In this document: piece after piece, positions 8,855 through 18,081 of the stretch
How the letters are laid out: every line of letters starts with the position of its first letter
Numbering within the stretch: the first letter of the stretch is position 1
NCBI RefSeq assembly: GCF_002088935.1
Contig: NZ_NCSS01000004.1
Coordinates: 248,001-312,000 of the forward strand
Reading direction: 5' to 3'
DNA from: Henriciella litoralis
GTDB taxonomy: Bacteria > Pseudomonadota > Alphaproteobacteria > Caulobacterales > Hyphomonadaceae
DNA length: 64,000 nucleotides
Made by a program: the position numbers and the translations under genes
Notes under the pieces: model-generated
What the model was told of the DNA's origin: nothing
Databases searched by the model: none
What the model saw: only the letters and a program-made list of their open reading frames with translations

Positions 8855-9226
8855 CTATCCGGTGGTGAAGGCGTTCAACTTGTTGCCATCCGGGTCACGG
8901 AAATAGCCGGCATAGAAGCCATCATCACCGCGCGGGCCGGGCGCGCCTTCATCACTGCCGCCATTCGCTAGAGCAATCTTGTAAATCTTGTCGACCTGCG
9001 CGCGATCTTTCGCCTGCAGGGCGACCATGGTGCCATTGCCGACGGTGGCTGGCTTTTCATCAAATGGCTTTGTGGCCGCGATCCCGGCTGCGCCGCCGGG
9101 CGTGCCCCATGCGATGAAGGTGTCAAACTCCATCATGCGCGGCGTACCCATCTCTTCGGCAATCGCATCATAGAAGACCGCAGCCTTCTCCAGATCATTC
9201 GTCCCGACAGTTACGTATCCAATCAT
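8855..9226 (-). CDS. VOC (glyoxalase-like) family protein
   Basis: This is a single-domain vicinal oxygen chelate protein of 123 residues. It opens MIGYVTVGTNDLEKAAVFYD and ends GYFRDPDGNKLNAFTTG, where FRDPDGN is the typical second half of the fold. Family members act as lyases, dioxygenases or binding proteins, and the substrate is unknown. Three in-frame ATGs lie within 13 bases; the one at 9226 is chosen because GGAG sits 6 bases upstream of it. It is convergent with the preceding lipoprotein gene. Confidence 0.88.
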   Translation of the reverse strand: MIGYVTVGTNDLEKAAVFYDAIAEEMGTPRMMEFDTFIAWGTPGGAAGIAATKPFDEKPATVGNGTMVALQAKDRAQVDKIYKIALANGGSDEGAPGPRGDDGFYAGYFRDPDGNKLNAFTTG

Positions 9227-9302
9227 GTCCATCTCCACCCTTGTTTTGGAGCATGGAACATATCATGAACAACTATCGTCTGCCAAGCAGAATCTGGAAC
9301 CT

Positions 9303-10082
9303 CTAGCGCGTAAAATCCCCGAGGCACGGGCCGGACGCCTGGCTCGGTGTGCCGAGGAAAGCCGTCTCCAGCACAAGCCGGTCACCATCGACCGTCGCCG
9401 TCCCGCTCTGAACCATATCTTCAGGGATCTGGTTGCCGGACTTGGGCGTAAAGCTGAACGCGCCGGTGGCGACGTCATAGGTATAGTCGCCCCAATAATC
9501 CTTGTAGGATTCAAACGGGGTCCAGGTGACGCTGATGTCCCCGCCCGCCGAGAAAATGAGCTCGCGCACAGCGCTTTCCGCCGGACAGTCAGACCCGTCC
9601 TGCTTCCACCGACCGACCAGCGGATTGGCAGCTGGCGTATAGGTTTCCAGACGGGCCGCAATCGGATGCTCGCCAGCATACAGCGTGTCGATCCGCATAT
9701 TCACGCCCGGCTCGACATCCTCGGAAACGACCGCCCTCAGCGTGCCATCTTCCCGCCGAGACAGCGTCAGATACTCGCCCCCGATCGTCTCTTCCACTGA
9801 AACACAGGCGCCTGGTAGCCGCTCGAAAGCCCCCGGCATCTCGGTAAAGTAGGGCACCAGATCGACCGTATCGCCAGGTTGAACAGCGCGCGGCTCCATC
9901 CAGAACACATAGCCGCCCGGCCCCATTTCCGGGCAGTCCACACCGTCCGCAACGGAGAAGACGTCCGCCTCGTCCGCTGCCGCGATTGCCGCCTGCTGCT
10001 GGCCTTCAGGCGGCACATTGCAACAGGCCGCCAACGCCACGAGGCTCACTGCCCCAACAACAACCGATCTTGCTGATTCCAT
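9303..10082 (-). CDS. Putative lipoprotein of unknown function
   Basis: The 259-residue precursor begins MESARSVVVGAVSLVALAAC, with a lipobox ALAAC. The mature part has Cys in VDCPEMGPGG, GACVSVEE, SDCPAESA and GPCLGDF, which could form disulphides in the periplasm. The C-terminal half (LVGRWKQDGSDCPAESAVRE then GTATVDGDRLVLE) resembles small lipocalin-like beta domains, but this is only a shape impression. ATG at 10082 has GAGGGG upstream, so the longer frame to 10190 was dropped. It lies 22 bases downstream of the SDR gene and may be co-transcribed with it. Confidence 0.75.
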   Translation of the reverse strand: MESARSVVVGAVSLVALAACCNVPPEGQQQAAIAAADEADVFSVADGVDCPEMGPGGYVFWMEPRAVQPGDTVDLVPYFTEMPGAFERLPGACVSVEETIGGEYLTLSRREDGTLRAVVSEDVEPGVNMRIDTLYAGEHPIAARLETYTPAANPLVGRWKQDGSDCPAESAVRELIFSAGGDISVTWTPFESYKDYWGDYTYDVATGAFSFTPKSGNQIPEDMVQSGTATVDGDRLVLETAFLGTPSQASGPCLGDFTR

Positions 10083-10104
10083 CTTCACACCCCTCGTTCC
10101 CGGC

Positions 10105-10881
10105 TTACATCGCAGAAATGCCGCCATCGACCTTGAGCTCGATACCGGTGACCAGCTTGCTCTCGTCAGACGCAAGATAAAGCACCGCATAAGCGATATC
10201 GTCCGGTTCCCCCACCTTGCCGAGCGGGATCTGACGGCCGAGCTTGGCCAGCGCCTGCTCCTCGCCGAACATCTCCTTGGTGCGGTCTAGGATCGGCGTA
10301 TTGATGAAGACCGGATGCACAGAGTTACAGCGGATCTGCCCTTGCGTGGACTTCGCGCAATGCAGCGCGATGGACTTCGACATGTGCCGCACAGCCGCCT
10401 TGGCGGTGTTGTAGGAGATGTAATTTCCGCTCGCGATGATGCCCGCGATGGACGAGATATTGATGATCGAGCCGAGCCCGTGCGGACGCATCAGCGGGAT
10501 CGCATACTTACAGCCATGGAAGATCGAATCGACGTCAATGTTCTGCACCTTGCGGAACATCTCGTAATTTTCGTCCTCGACAGAGCCAAGCGAGCCGATG
10601 CCGGCATTGTTGACGAGGATGTTCAGCCCGCCCATCGCGTCATGGGCCTCTTTCAGCACGCTTTGCCACCGCTCGGCGTCGGTCACATCATGCTGCCAGG
10701 CAAAAGCGGTGCCCTCGCCCAGTTCACTATTGATCGCAGCGGCGACCTTTGTCGCGCCGTCTCCGTTGATGTCCGTGACGGTGACTTTGGCGCCCTCGCG
10801 CGCCAGCATCCAGGCCGTCGCCTCGCCAAGGCCCTGCGCCCCGCCGGTAATCAATGCCATTTTTCCTGAAACGCGGCCCAT
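10105..10881 (-). CDS. Short-chain dehydrogenase/reductase
   Basis: This is a classical SDR of about 258 residues. The cofactor motif TGGAQGLG is near residue 13, and DINGDG after the second strand suggests NAD(H) preference. NNAGIGSLG, the catalytic Ser in INISSIAG and the catalytic YNTAK follow, with a C-terminal [11 protein letters not shown]. Such enzymes oxidise or reduce secondary alcohols; cyclopentanol and hydroxysteroid dehydrogenases share this pattern, and the substrate is not resolved. ATG at 10881 is chosen because GGAGG lies 8 bases upstream; ATGs at 10887 and 10911 are too close or too far. Confidence 0.92.
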   Translation of the reverse strand: MGRVSGKMALITGGAQGLGEATAWMLAREGAKVTVTDINGDGATKVAAAINSELGEGTAFAWQHDVTDAERWQSVLKEAHDAMGGLNILVNNAGIGSLGSVEDENYEMFRKVQNIDVDSIFHGCKYAIPLMRPHGLGSIINISSIAGIIASGNYISYNTAKAAVRHMSKSIALHCAKSTQGQIRCNSVHPVFINTPILDRTKEMFGEEQALAKLGRQIPLGKVGEPDDIAYAVLYLASDESKLVTGIELKVDGGISAM

Positions 10882-11039
10882 ATCCATTTCCTCCGGATGT
10901 TTTTTTTTCAAACCCGTCAGTTCCAGCTACGAGCCCGCACGTCAAGCTTGCGTCGATGCCGCGCCCAACTCAGCGCACTGAAGGAAATTTAAACGAATTT
11001 CTCTCACGGTCGCACCAATTGGCTCCACGGGAGGAAACC

Positions 11040-12710
11040 GTGCCACAAAGAAAACAACTCAATCTAACACTCGACCAGATGCTCGATGCGGTTTCGCATG
11101 TCGATAATGGCTTCGCGCTTCACGGTCCGGACTTTGAGCTTCTCTACGTAAATGACACGGCCAAAAGCCATTTCCCGGAATTCTATCGCTGCCTTGAACT
11201 TGGCTATTCACTTGAAACCTCGATGTTCAACAGCACAGCAAAAATCGCTGACGCGATTGGTGAGTTTGACGTCGAAGCCTATGCGAAAAAACTCGTCGAA
11301 TTGATCCGGTCCTACGGCACCATGGATGTCCAGACGGCGAATGGGCAAGTCCTGAAGGCGACCTTCTCCCTCCTGCCCGACGGTAATGTGATTTCGATCA
11401 GTACGGATATCACCAGCATGCGCCGAAAAGAGCGCGAGCTTCGCCACGCCAAGCGTGAGGCCCAGGCGGCGAATGAGGCAAAGTCGGAGTTTCTGGCGTC
11501 GATGAGCCACGAAATCCGCACCCCCCTGAACGGAATTCTGGGCATGGCCCAGGCGCTAACCTCCCGCAATATCGGCGCCGATGAGCGCGAAATGGTCGAT
11601 GCGATACTCGATTGCTCAAAATCGCTGATGACCTTGCTCAACGACATTCTCGACCTCTCCAAGATCGAAGCCGGCAAGCTGGAAATCGCGCCAATCGTCG
11701 ATGATTTCCGCCACAAGCTGAAGCGGACCGAACGCTTTTACCGCGGCAAGGCTGATGAGAAAGGTCTTTTCCTGCGGGTGATTGTCGACAAGTCCGTGCC
11801 CTCGCTCATGGAGTTTGACCCGGTTCGTCTGCGTCAGTGCATCGACAATCTGGTGTCCAATGCCCTCAAATTCACCAGCAGCGGCGGCGTCATCATCGCG
11901 GCCACATGCGAGGATGGGCCGACGGAGGACCGTCTGCGCGTCAAGATCCATGTCTCCGATACAGGGATCGGTATGACAGAAGAACAGGTCGCCTGCCTGT
12001 TCGAGAAGTTCCAGCAGGCTGATCGCTCGACGACACGCATGTATGGCGGCAGCGGGCTTGGCCTTGCGATCACCCGTCAGCTCGCCAAGCTGATGGGCGG
12101 CGACGTTTCCGTCGTCAGCCGTCCCGACAAGGGCTCGATCTTCACGCTGACCTTCGAAGTTGGCCGCGTGGAATCCGAAGAGGCCCCGCGCTCGGCTGGC
12201 TTTGAGCCACAACTGGTCACCAAATCGCGGGACGAACGCGTCGTGGACTTCCGCGGCAAGACGGCGCTCGTGATTGATGACAACCGTATCAATCGCCGCG
12301 TGGCGCGCCTCTTCATCGAACCTGTCGGCTTGAAGGTTGTCGAAGCTGCAGGCGGAAATGAAGCGCTCGAAATCTTGCGCAACCAGCACGTCGATGTGGT
12401 GCTTCTCGATATTCACATGCCGGAAATGGACGGCCCCGAAACCTTCCGCAAACTCCGCCAGATGGGCGGCCGGTTTGAGGTCATGCCGGTGATCGCGCTG
12501 ACAGCCGATGCGATGGCGGGCGACCGTGAGCGCTATATTGGTATGGGGATGTCGGACTATGTCTCCAAGCCCATAGATGAGCGCCAGCTCGTCACGGTCC
12601 TGTCGCGTTGCCTCTCCGAGGCCGGTCCTGGCATTGCGGTCCAGAGAGACAATGAAGAGATGAAGATGCTCGATGATCTGGACACGCTGATCCAGAAAAT
12701 GAGCGCCTAG
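11040..12710 (+). CDS. Soluble hybrid sensor histidine kinase (PAS-HisKA-HATPase-REC), GTG start
   Basis: The kinase has 556 residues and no membrane segment. The order is a PAS-like domain (about 10-125), HisKA with phospho-acceptor His157 in [11 protein letters not shown], an ATPase domain with [15 protein letters not shown] and GGSGLGLAI, and a receiver domain with acceptor Asp457 in [11 protein letters not shown] and Lys in VSKPID. It should sense a cytoplasmic cue and pass phosphate on through a phosphotransfer protein not found here. GTG at 11040 follows GGGAGG at a normal spacing; the upstream ATGs lack such a site. The last 4 bases overlap the convergent pterin dehydratase gene. Confidence 0.93.
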   Translation: MPQRKQLNLTLDQMLDAVSHVDNGFALHGPDFELLYVNDTAKSHFPEFYRCLELGYSLETSMFNSTAKIADAIGEFDVEAYAKKLVELIRSYGTMDVQTANGQVLKATFSLLPDGNVISISTDITSMRRKERELRHAKREAQAANEAKSEFLASMSHEIRTPLNGILGMAQALTSRNIGADEREMVDAILDCSKSLMTLLNDILDLSKIEAGKLEIAPIVDDFRHKLKRTERFYRGKADEKGLFLRVIVDKSVPSLMEFDPVRLRQCIDNLVSNALKFTSSGGVIIAATCEDGPTEDRLRVKIHVSDTGIGMTEEQVACLFEKFQQADRSTTRMYGGSGLGLAITRQLAKLMGGDVSVVSRPDKGSIFTLTFEVGRVESEEAPRSAGFEPQLVTKSRDERVVDFRGKTALVIDDNRINRRVARLFIEPVGLKVVEAAGGNEALEILRNQHVDVVLLDIHMPEMDGPETFRKLRQMGGRFEVMPVIALTADAMAGDRERYIGMGMSDYVSKPIDERQLVTVLSRCLSEAGPGIAVQRDNEEMKMLDDLDTLIQKMSA

Positions 12711-13000
12711 CCGAGTTTCGCGGCCAGCTTGTCCATCTTGGTCGCCAGATCGACATCTTTCAATGTGACCCCACCGGCATCATGCGTCGTCAGCGTAACG
12801 TCGACCTTGTTATAGACGTTGAACCATTCAGGGTGATGGTCCGCCTTCTCGGCCTGCGTCGCCATCGCGCTCATAAAGCCAAACGCGGTCATGAAGTCTG
12901 CAAACTTGTAGGATTTGGAGATCGCGTCCGTGTCGCCATCGGCCTTTTTCCAGCCGCTGAGGCCGGAAAGCGCCTCTGAAACATCCATCTTGTCAGCCAT
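12707..13000 (-). CDS. phhB: Pterin-4-alpha-carbinolamine dehydratase
   Basis: This small enzyme of 97 residues dehydrates 4a-hydroxytetrahydrobiopterin, recycling the pterin used by aromatic amino acid hydroxylases. The family motif is visible as [18 protein letters not shown], followed by [12 protein letters not shown], including the paired active-site histidines and the tryptophan. The start at 13000 has GAGGAG upstream, placed inside the end of the previous gene. It is the last gene of a HAD-lipoprotein-dehydratase operon. No aromatic amino acid hydroxylase is in the window, so the physiological link stays open. Confidence 0.93.
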   Translation of the reverse strand: MADKMDVSEALSGLSGWKKADGDTDAISKSYKFADFMTAFGFMSAMATQAEKADHHPEWFNVYNKVDVTLTTHDAGGVTLKDVDLATKMDKLAAKLG

Positions 13001-13003
13001 TAT

Positions 13004-13618
13004 CTACTCCTCGCCCGGGGTTTCGTGGACATAATAGAGCCAGCGGCCTTCGGTAGAGATCGCCGTGCGGATGCCGGGATAGCCGCTGCCCTGTCTTACT
13101 CTTTCAATGCCTGCCTCTCCGACGAGTTCCTCAAGGCGCGCGCGTTGTCTGAAATTGAGGCGCTCCGGACGAAGCTGATCTGGCTCCAGCGCGGCAAGCT
13201 CTGGCCAGATATACCAGGTGTCGCCAGCGACCGACTTTACGCCATACGGACCGTCCAGAAGCTCTTCCAGCCGCGCCAGAGGATCAAAGCCCGTCCGGCG
13301 CAGCAGATCCCAGTGATCGCGGTGGGAGGCACCAGCAAAGTTTGAGATAAAGCCCGGTTGCTGATCGGCATAACGCGCAAACTGGCTCAAGGAATTGCGA
13401 TCGATGATGGCCCGTAATTCAGCGATAGTGGCCTCTGCGCCAGCGCTAAGCGCGATCGGGCCGGTGTCATGCTTCTCGGTCGGATGCATATAGTCCGGCG
13501 CTTCGCCGACTTTCAGCCGGACACTGTCATAGGGCGGATCGCGGTCGCACCCCGCTGCCAGTCCGAGGCATAAGCCTGCGGCGAGGAAACCCGCCAGCTT
13601 CAATCGGTCAATGTCCAT
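13004..13618 (-). CDS. Putative lipoprotein of unknown function
   Basis: The 204-residue precursor has MDIDRLKLAGFLAAGLCLGL and the lipobox LAAGC, followed by DRDPPYDSVRLKVGEAP. It is rich in charged residues and has no recognised domain. The end WLYYVHETPGEE contains the ribosome binding site (GAGGAG) of the next gene. Its start lies inside the end of the HAD gene (19-base overlap) and the following gene begins 3 bases after its stop, so translation of the three genes is probably coupled. It is expected to face the periplasm. Confidence 0.8.
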   Translation of the reverse strand: MDIDRLKLAGFLAAGLCLGLAAGCDRDPPYDSVRLKVGEAPDYMHPTEKHDTGPIALSAGAEATIAELRAIIDRNSLSQFARYADQQPGFISNFAGASHRDHWDLLRRTGFDPLARLEELLDGPYGVKSVAGDTWYIWPELAALEPDQLRPERLNFRQRARLEELVGEAGIERVRQGSGYPGIRTAISTEGRWLYYVHETPGEE

Positions 13619-14253
13619 CCGGTCGCCGCTTCCAGATCAGCGAGCAGCTGATCCTCATTGAGCGCCTTGATCGTCGTCATGCCCATTGCGCGTGCCGGTT
13701 TCAGGTTGATGCCGAGATCATCGATATAGATGCAATGCTTCGGGTCGACATCCAGCGCTTCGCACATCAGCGCATAGATGCGCGGGTCCGGTTTGCGAAT
13801 GCCGAGCTTGGAGCTCTCGATCACTTCCTGAAACAGCTCGAACACCTTGGCGATCTCGGCGGCGCGCTCATCGCTATCGGTCATCGAGGCGCCCTTGCCG
13901 ATCGGCGCATTATTCGTGATACAGCCGACTTTCACCTTCGCCTTGCAGCGCTTCAGCGCCTCGACAACGCGCGGGCGCAGATTGCCTGACAACAGGCCCA
14001 GCACGTCCTTGCCCGGCACGCTATGGCCCATCGCTTCGGCTTCTGCGCGGAACAGCGCATCAAACTCAGCGCCCGAAACCTTGGACTGCTCCAGCTTGGC
14101 CCACGCATTGGTGTCGCCATTGCGGGCATTCACGCTGCGAATGAAATCCTTGGGCAGGCCTTTCTCGGCTTCATACCGATTGAAGGCTTCGAAGGGAGAG
14201 GAGGTCAGAACGCCCCCAAAATCCCAGATTACGGCTTGTATGTCATTGCTCAT
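13600..14253 (-). CDS. HAD-family hydrolase (subfamily IA type)
   Basis: This 217-residue protein of the haloacid dehalogenase superfamily has the nucleophile Asp11 in VIWDFGGVL, motif II in CITNNAP and motif III Lys in KLGIRKPDPRIY. Motif IV is CIYIDDLGINLKPARAMG. The second Asp of the usual DxD is Gly here (DFGG), as in the phosphatase-like domains related to the epoxide hydrolase and ACAD10 N-terminal domains. The substrate is unknown. ATG at 14253 was chosen over the longer frame to 14331 because MSNDIQAVIWDF is a normal family beginning. It is the first gene of a three-gene operon. Confidence 0.9.
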   Translation of the reverse strand: MSNDIQAVIWDFGGVLTSSPFEAFNRYEAEKGLPKDFIRSVNARNGDTNAWAKLEQSKVSGAEFDALFRAEAEAMGHSVPGKDVLGLLSGNLRPRVVEALKRCKAKVKVGCITNNAPIGKGASMTDSDERAAEIAKVFELFQEVIESSKLGIRKPDPRIYALMCEALDVDPKHCIYIDDLGINLKPARAMGMTTIKALNEDQLLADLEAATGWTLTD

Positions 14254-14365
14254 GGCGTCCGATCTAGCGGCTGCACGGGAGCGTGTCGACTGACCGTTTC
14301 GCAAGTCTGTGGATTTGGCCGCATCGGCCACTCGAATAAAGCGTGCGCGCTGTGCCCGGGGCGGC

Positions 14366-15367
14366 TTAAGCCCCGATCAGCGTCGTCTTGCGCGCCGGTG
14401 TGGCCGTCTCTTCGCGCGAAGCATGCTCAAAGCCCATCGCTTTCAGCAAGGCATCATCACGCGTCTCGCCCGGATTGTCCGTCGTCAGCAGGCGGTCGCC
14501 CACGAAGATGGAGTTTGCGCCCGCCAGCATGCAGAGCGCCTGGCCTTCCTCGGTCATGCCTTCACGGCCAGCCGACAGACGCACCCAGCTTTTCGGGAAC
14601 ACGATCCGGCAGACCGCAATCGCCCGCGCCATCTCGACCACACTGATCGGCGGGCTCTCACCCAGCGGCGTGCCCTTGATCGGCACCAGCATATTGATCG
14701 GCACGCTTTCTGGATGCGGCTTCAGTTTCGAGAGCTCATGGATCAGACCGATCCGGTCTTCCCGGCTCTCGCCCATGCCCAGAATACCGCCGACGCAGAG
14801 ATTGATCCCCGCCTCGCGGCAATAGGACAGCGTTTCCAGCCGGTCATCATAGGTCCGGGTGGAGACGACCGTGTCGTAATATTCCGGCGAGGTATCGAGA
14901 TTGTGATTGTAATAGTCGAGGCCGGCAGCCTTCAGGGCATTTGCCTGCTCAGGCTTCAGCATGCCCAGCGTCACGCAGGTCTCCAGCCCTTCGGCCTTCA
15001 CCGCAGAAATCATCGCGGCCACCTTTGGCACGTCGCGGTCTTTCAGCTCACGCCAGGCCGCGCCCATGCAGAACCGGTCTGCCCCGCCCGCCTTGGCGCG
15101 CTTTGCCTCGGCAACCACATCCTCAAGCGGCATCAGCTTCTCAGCCTTCAGCCCGGTGTCGAAATGCGCAGACTGGCTGCAATATCCGCAATCCTCAGCG
15201 CAGCCACCGGTCTTGATTGAAAGGAGCTGGCTCTTCTGGACCTTTCCATCCGCCCAGTTTTCCGCCTTCACGCCCAATGCCTTACCAAGCAGCGTGTCCA
15301 GCGGCGCTTCGTATAGCGCGGCGATCTCATCGCGGGTCCAGTCAAAACGGGGCGTGGTCTCGGTCAT
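14366..15367 (-). CDS. bioB: Biotin synthase
   Basis: This radical SAM enzyme inserts sulphur into dethiobiotin to give biotin, the last step of the pathway. The 333-residue length is typical. The radical SAM cluster motif is CAEDCGYC with Cys56, Cys60 and Cys63, followed by [13 protein letters not shown] and GILGMGE. The auxiliary [2Fe-2S] cluster region is represented by [17 protein letters not shown] and VRLSAGRE. No other biotin genes are nearby, so bioB is apparently separate from bioF, A and D in this genome. Confidence 0.97.
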   Translation of the reverse strand: MTETTPRFDWTRDEIAALYEAPLDTLLGKALGVKAENWADGKVQKSQLLSIKTGGCAEDCGYCSQSAHFDTGLKAEKLMPLEDVVAEAKRAKAGGADRFCMGAAWRELKDRDVPKVAAMISAVKAEGLETCVTLGMLKPEQANALKAAGLDYYNHNLDTSPEYYDTVVSTRTYDDRLETLSYCREAGINLCVGGILGMGESREDRIGLIHELSKLKPHPESVPINMLVPIKGTPLGESPPISVVEMARAIAVCRIVFPKSWVRLSAGREGMTEEGQALCMLAGANSIFVGDRLLTTDNPGETRDDALLKAMGFEHASREETATPARKTTLIGA

Positions 15368-15458
15368 GGGGCATCCCTTCAGTCAGTCAGCTGACAATAA
15401 GCTCGGACTTAAGACATGCACTTCTGCCTGTCTTTGGCACGGCGTCTTCATCAAGCGA

Positions 15459-15486
15459 AAGGCCGGCGCTTTCAAGCCCCGGCCTT
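15459..15486 (-). terminator. Hairpin between divL and bioB, possible terminator
   Basis: AAGGCCGG (15459-15466) pairs with CCGGCCTT (15479-15486) across a 12-base loop, 50 bases after the divL stop. On the minus strand only three T residues follow the stem, so termination may be weak; on the plus strand a TTTTT run follows 4 bases later. Confidence 0.45.
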
Positions 15487-15535
15487 ATGGTTTTTCAAAA
15501 AAAGGGGAGCGCCCTGCCCGCGCCGACCTGCAGTA

Positions 15536-17977
15536 TCAGGCCGCAGCACCGGTCTGGGACGTGTCGAGCGGGTCACGGCGCGGTGAAATCGCTTTCACGG
15601 GCAGCCAGCAGACGACTTCCGTACCGCCGCCCGGCACCGATTTGATGCCAACATTGCCGCCATGCAGGTCCACGAAGTTCTTCACAAGCGCGAGGCCAAG
15701 CCCGGCGCCGCGCTGGTCAGACGAGGTAAAGCTGTCAAAGCTTGAGGCCTGATGTTCAGCATCGATGCCTTTGCCATTATCGCGCACCGACAGGATGGCC
15801 ATATTCTCGACCCGGCTCGCAGACACGGTGATCTCGCCGCCCGGCTCGGTGAACCGCATGGAGTTGGAGAGAAGGTTGAACAGGACCTGCTGGATCCGTC
15901 GTTTGTCAGCATAGATCGAGCCGAGGCCCGCTTCGATTTCGGCATTGACGTGGATCTCGGTATCGCTCGCCTTGCCAACGACGAGGTCCACGCTTTCCTG
16001 CACAATGTCGGCCAGCTTGAAGTCTTCCAGGTCGAGGTCCATCCGCCCAGCCTCGATCAAGGCCAGATCGAGAATGTTCTCGATCAGCTTGTTGAGATGG
16101 TCAGAGGCAGTCAGGATTGCGTTCACATTGTCCATCTGACGCGAATTTAGTTCACCATTGGTTTCCGATTGCAAAATTTCTGCATATCCGAGGATCGTCG
16201 TCAGCGGCGAGCGCAGTTGATAGCTGACATTGCGCACAAATTCCGTTTTCAGCCGGTCGGCCGCCTCAAACGCTTCGGCCCGGCCACGAAGGGCGCCTTC
16301 CACCGCGCGCTGCGCCGTCACATCGGCAAAGGCGATCAGCGTATTTCCGTCCGGCAGCGGCTGGGTCACATAGGTCAGCGTGGAGCCATCGGCCCGCTTC
16401 ATCTCGCCCGTCGTCATCTGACGCGCGGTCGCCGATGGATCGGTAATGTGGCCCTTTATCTGCGCCCAGGTTTCACGCTCATGGAAGAGCGGCACGCACG
16501 CCTCGACGATGTCTTCATAGTCCGGCGAGCCCTTCACATCCTGCGGGCTGAGCGACCAGAGCGACATGAACGCCTTGTTCGACAGTTTCAGCCGGCCATC
16601 GCTGCTGAACACCGCAACCGCTTCATGCAGGCTGTCGAGCGTTGAGCTTTGCGTGCGCGTCAGCTCGGCAAACCGGGCCTTCATATTCTGCTCGCTGGTA
16701 ATGTCCTTGAAGAGCAGCAGCAGTCCGCCCATTGGGTGGCGCTGACGCGTCACCAGCAGGATACGCCCATCCGGCAGGGACCATTTGTCTTCCTTGATGC
16801 CGGAAATATCGAGATAGTGCGACAGCTCCTCGGCCCGCCATTTGGCATATTCGGCCTGCGCCGGCAAAATCCGGTGCTGGCGCAGCCGGTCCAGCAATTC
16901 GCCATGCGTCGGGCTTTCCAGAAGGAAGCCATCTTCCAGCTCCCACATGCCGGCAAAGGTCCGGTTGTAGAAGGTAAGCCGCCGGTCCGGGCCAAAGATG
17001 GCCACGCCATCGGCGACATGGTTCAGCGTCTCATCATGCGCGCGCACGTGACGGTTAAGGTCTTCGCGGGCTGCTTCCTGCTCGGTGACGTCAAACGCCA
17101 TCGCGCCTGCGCCGCCCGATAGCGGGAAAGTGAGCACCCGCATCGAGTGGCGTTCCTCGCCGATGACGATGTTGCGCGTCGCATCGATATCGCGCCCTTC
17201 GGTCATCGTCTTTCGCATCTGGTCTGCGGTCTGGTCATCCAGCATGATCTGCCGGTCCAGCGTGCGGTCCAGCGTCTGGCCGTCAACCGCATCGATATAG
17301 GCCGCATTCGCCCATTGAAGCCGTCCGACACCAGATACCCGCCAGGCCGGGAAAGGCGATTTGCCCAGCATGTCGAGAAAGGCTGTCGGGTCACGCGCTA
17401 TGACCTGACGCGCCTCTTCCAGCTTGCCGCGCGCAGAGCTTTCCTCAAGCCCCTTGATCGTGGAATCCGTCACCCAGACGACCGCGCGCGCCCCCGCCGT
17501 GCGGCCATCAGCTTCAAGGAACCGGCCAGACGGGCCAATCAAGGTCAGCGAAAAGGGTTGTCCGTTTTCACGCAGCTCACGCAGGCGCACCCGCAGCGTC
17601 GTGTCCTGCCCGGCCCCATCACGCGCCTCGAGGTCAGCAAGGCCCTCAATGATGCGGATTGCCGGGTCCGGCGAAATCGCGTCATCGGTAAACCGCAACA
17701 GACCGGCAAGTGCCACGGGCGAGCCATGGATTTCCGGCGCGGCGATATCATCATCTTCATGTTCCAGCGTGTCGCCCTGCCAGACAAGGATCACGCCCGG
17801 ATGCGCCCCGAGGACGGATTTCAGCTCGGCCAGCCCCGTCTCAGATTCAGACGCGCGTTCACGATACTTCTTGGCCGCCCCGCGCGCGCCTTCCGAGGTG
17901 CGCAGCGCCCAGAGAATAAAGGCAAGGCCCAGCGCCAGCGCGCCTGCGGCAATAATCAGCGGGACTTGATCAGCCAT
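15536..17977 (-). CDS. divL: DivL-type cell-cycle kinase with tyrosine in place of the phospho-histidine
   Basis: The protein has 813 residues: one N-terminal membrane helix (about 6-25), several PAS-like sensor regions (about 195-560), a dimerisation helix pair, and an ATPase domain with NLLSNSMRF, DNGKGID and GAGLGLALV. The H-box reads FVRNVSYQLRSPLTTILG, so the phospho-acceptor position is Tyr586 instead of His. This is the defining feature of DivL, the polar pseudokinase that in Caulobacter tunes CckA and so CtrA. Assignment rests on this residue and the architecture. ATG at 17977 gives the membrane helix a short lead; the in-frame ATG at 18025 is less likely. Confidence 0.85.
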   Translation of the reverse strand: MADQVPLIIAAGALALGLAFILWALRTSEGARGAAKKYRERASESETGLAELKSVLGAHPGVILVWQGDTLEHEDDDIAAPEIHGSPVALAGLLRFTDDAISPDPAIRIIEGLADLEARDGAGQDTTLRVRLRELRENGQPFSLTLIGPSGRFLEADGRTAGARAVVWVTDSTIKGLEESSARGKLEEARQVIARDPTAFLDMLGKSPFPAWRVSGVGRLQWANAAYIDAVDGQTLDRTLDRQIMLDDQTADQMRKTMTEGRDIDATRNIVIGEERHSMRVLTFPLSGGAGAMAFDVTEQEAAREDLNRHVRAHDETLNHVADGVAIFGPDRRLTFYNRTFAGMWELEDGFLLESPTHGELLDRLRQHRILPAQAEYAKWRAEELSHYLDISGIKEDKWSLPDGRILLVTRQRHPMGGLLLLFKDITSEQNMKARFAELTRTQSSTLDSLHEAVAVFSSDGRLKLSNKAFMSLWSLSPQDVKGSPDYEDIVEACVPLFHERETWAQIKGHITDPSATARQMTTGEMKRADGSTLTYVTQPLPDGNTLIAFADVTAQRAVEGALRGRAEAFEAADRLKTEFVRNVSYQLRSPLTTILGYAEILQSETNGELNSRQMDNVNAILTASDHLNKLIENILDLALIEAGRMDLDLEDFKLADIVQESVDLVVGKASDTEIHVNAEIEAGLGSIYADKRRIQQVLFNLLSNSMRFTEPGGEITVSASRVENMAILSVRDNGKGIDAEHQASSFDSFTSSDQRGAGLGLALVKNFVDLHGGNVGIKSVPGGGTEVVCWLPVKAISPRRDPLDTSQTGAAA

Positions 17978-18081
17978 CGTCGTCACATTCCTCCGGCCCG
18001 ATTCGCAGTCGTGCAGGCCATACATATCGTTAACGCAATGGGCTGATTGCGTTAAGCCCGGGTTAACGCGCTAGTAACCTT

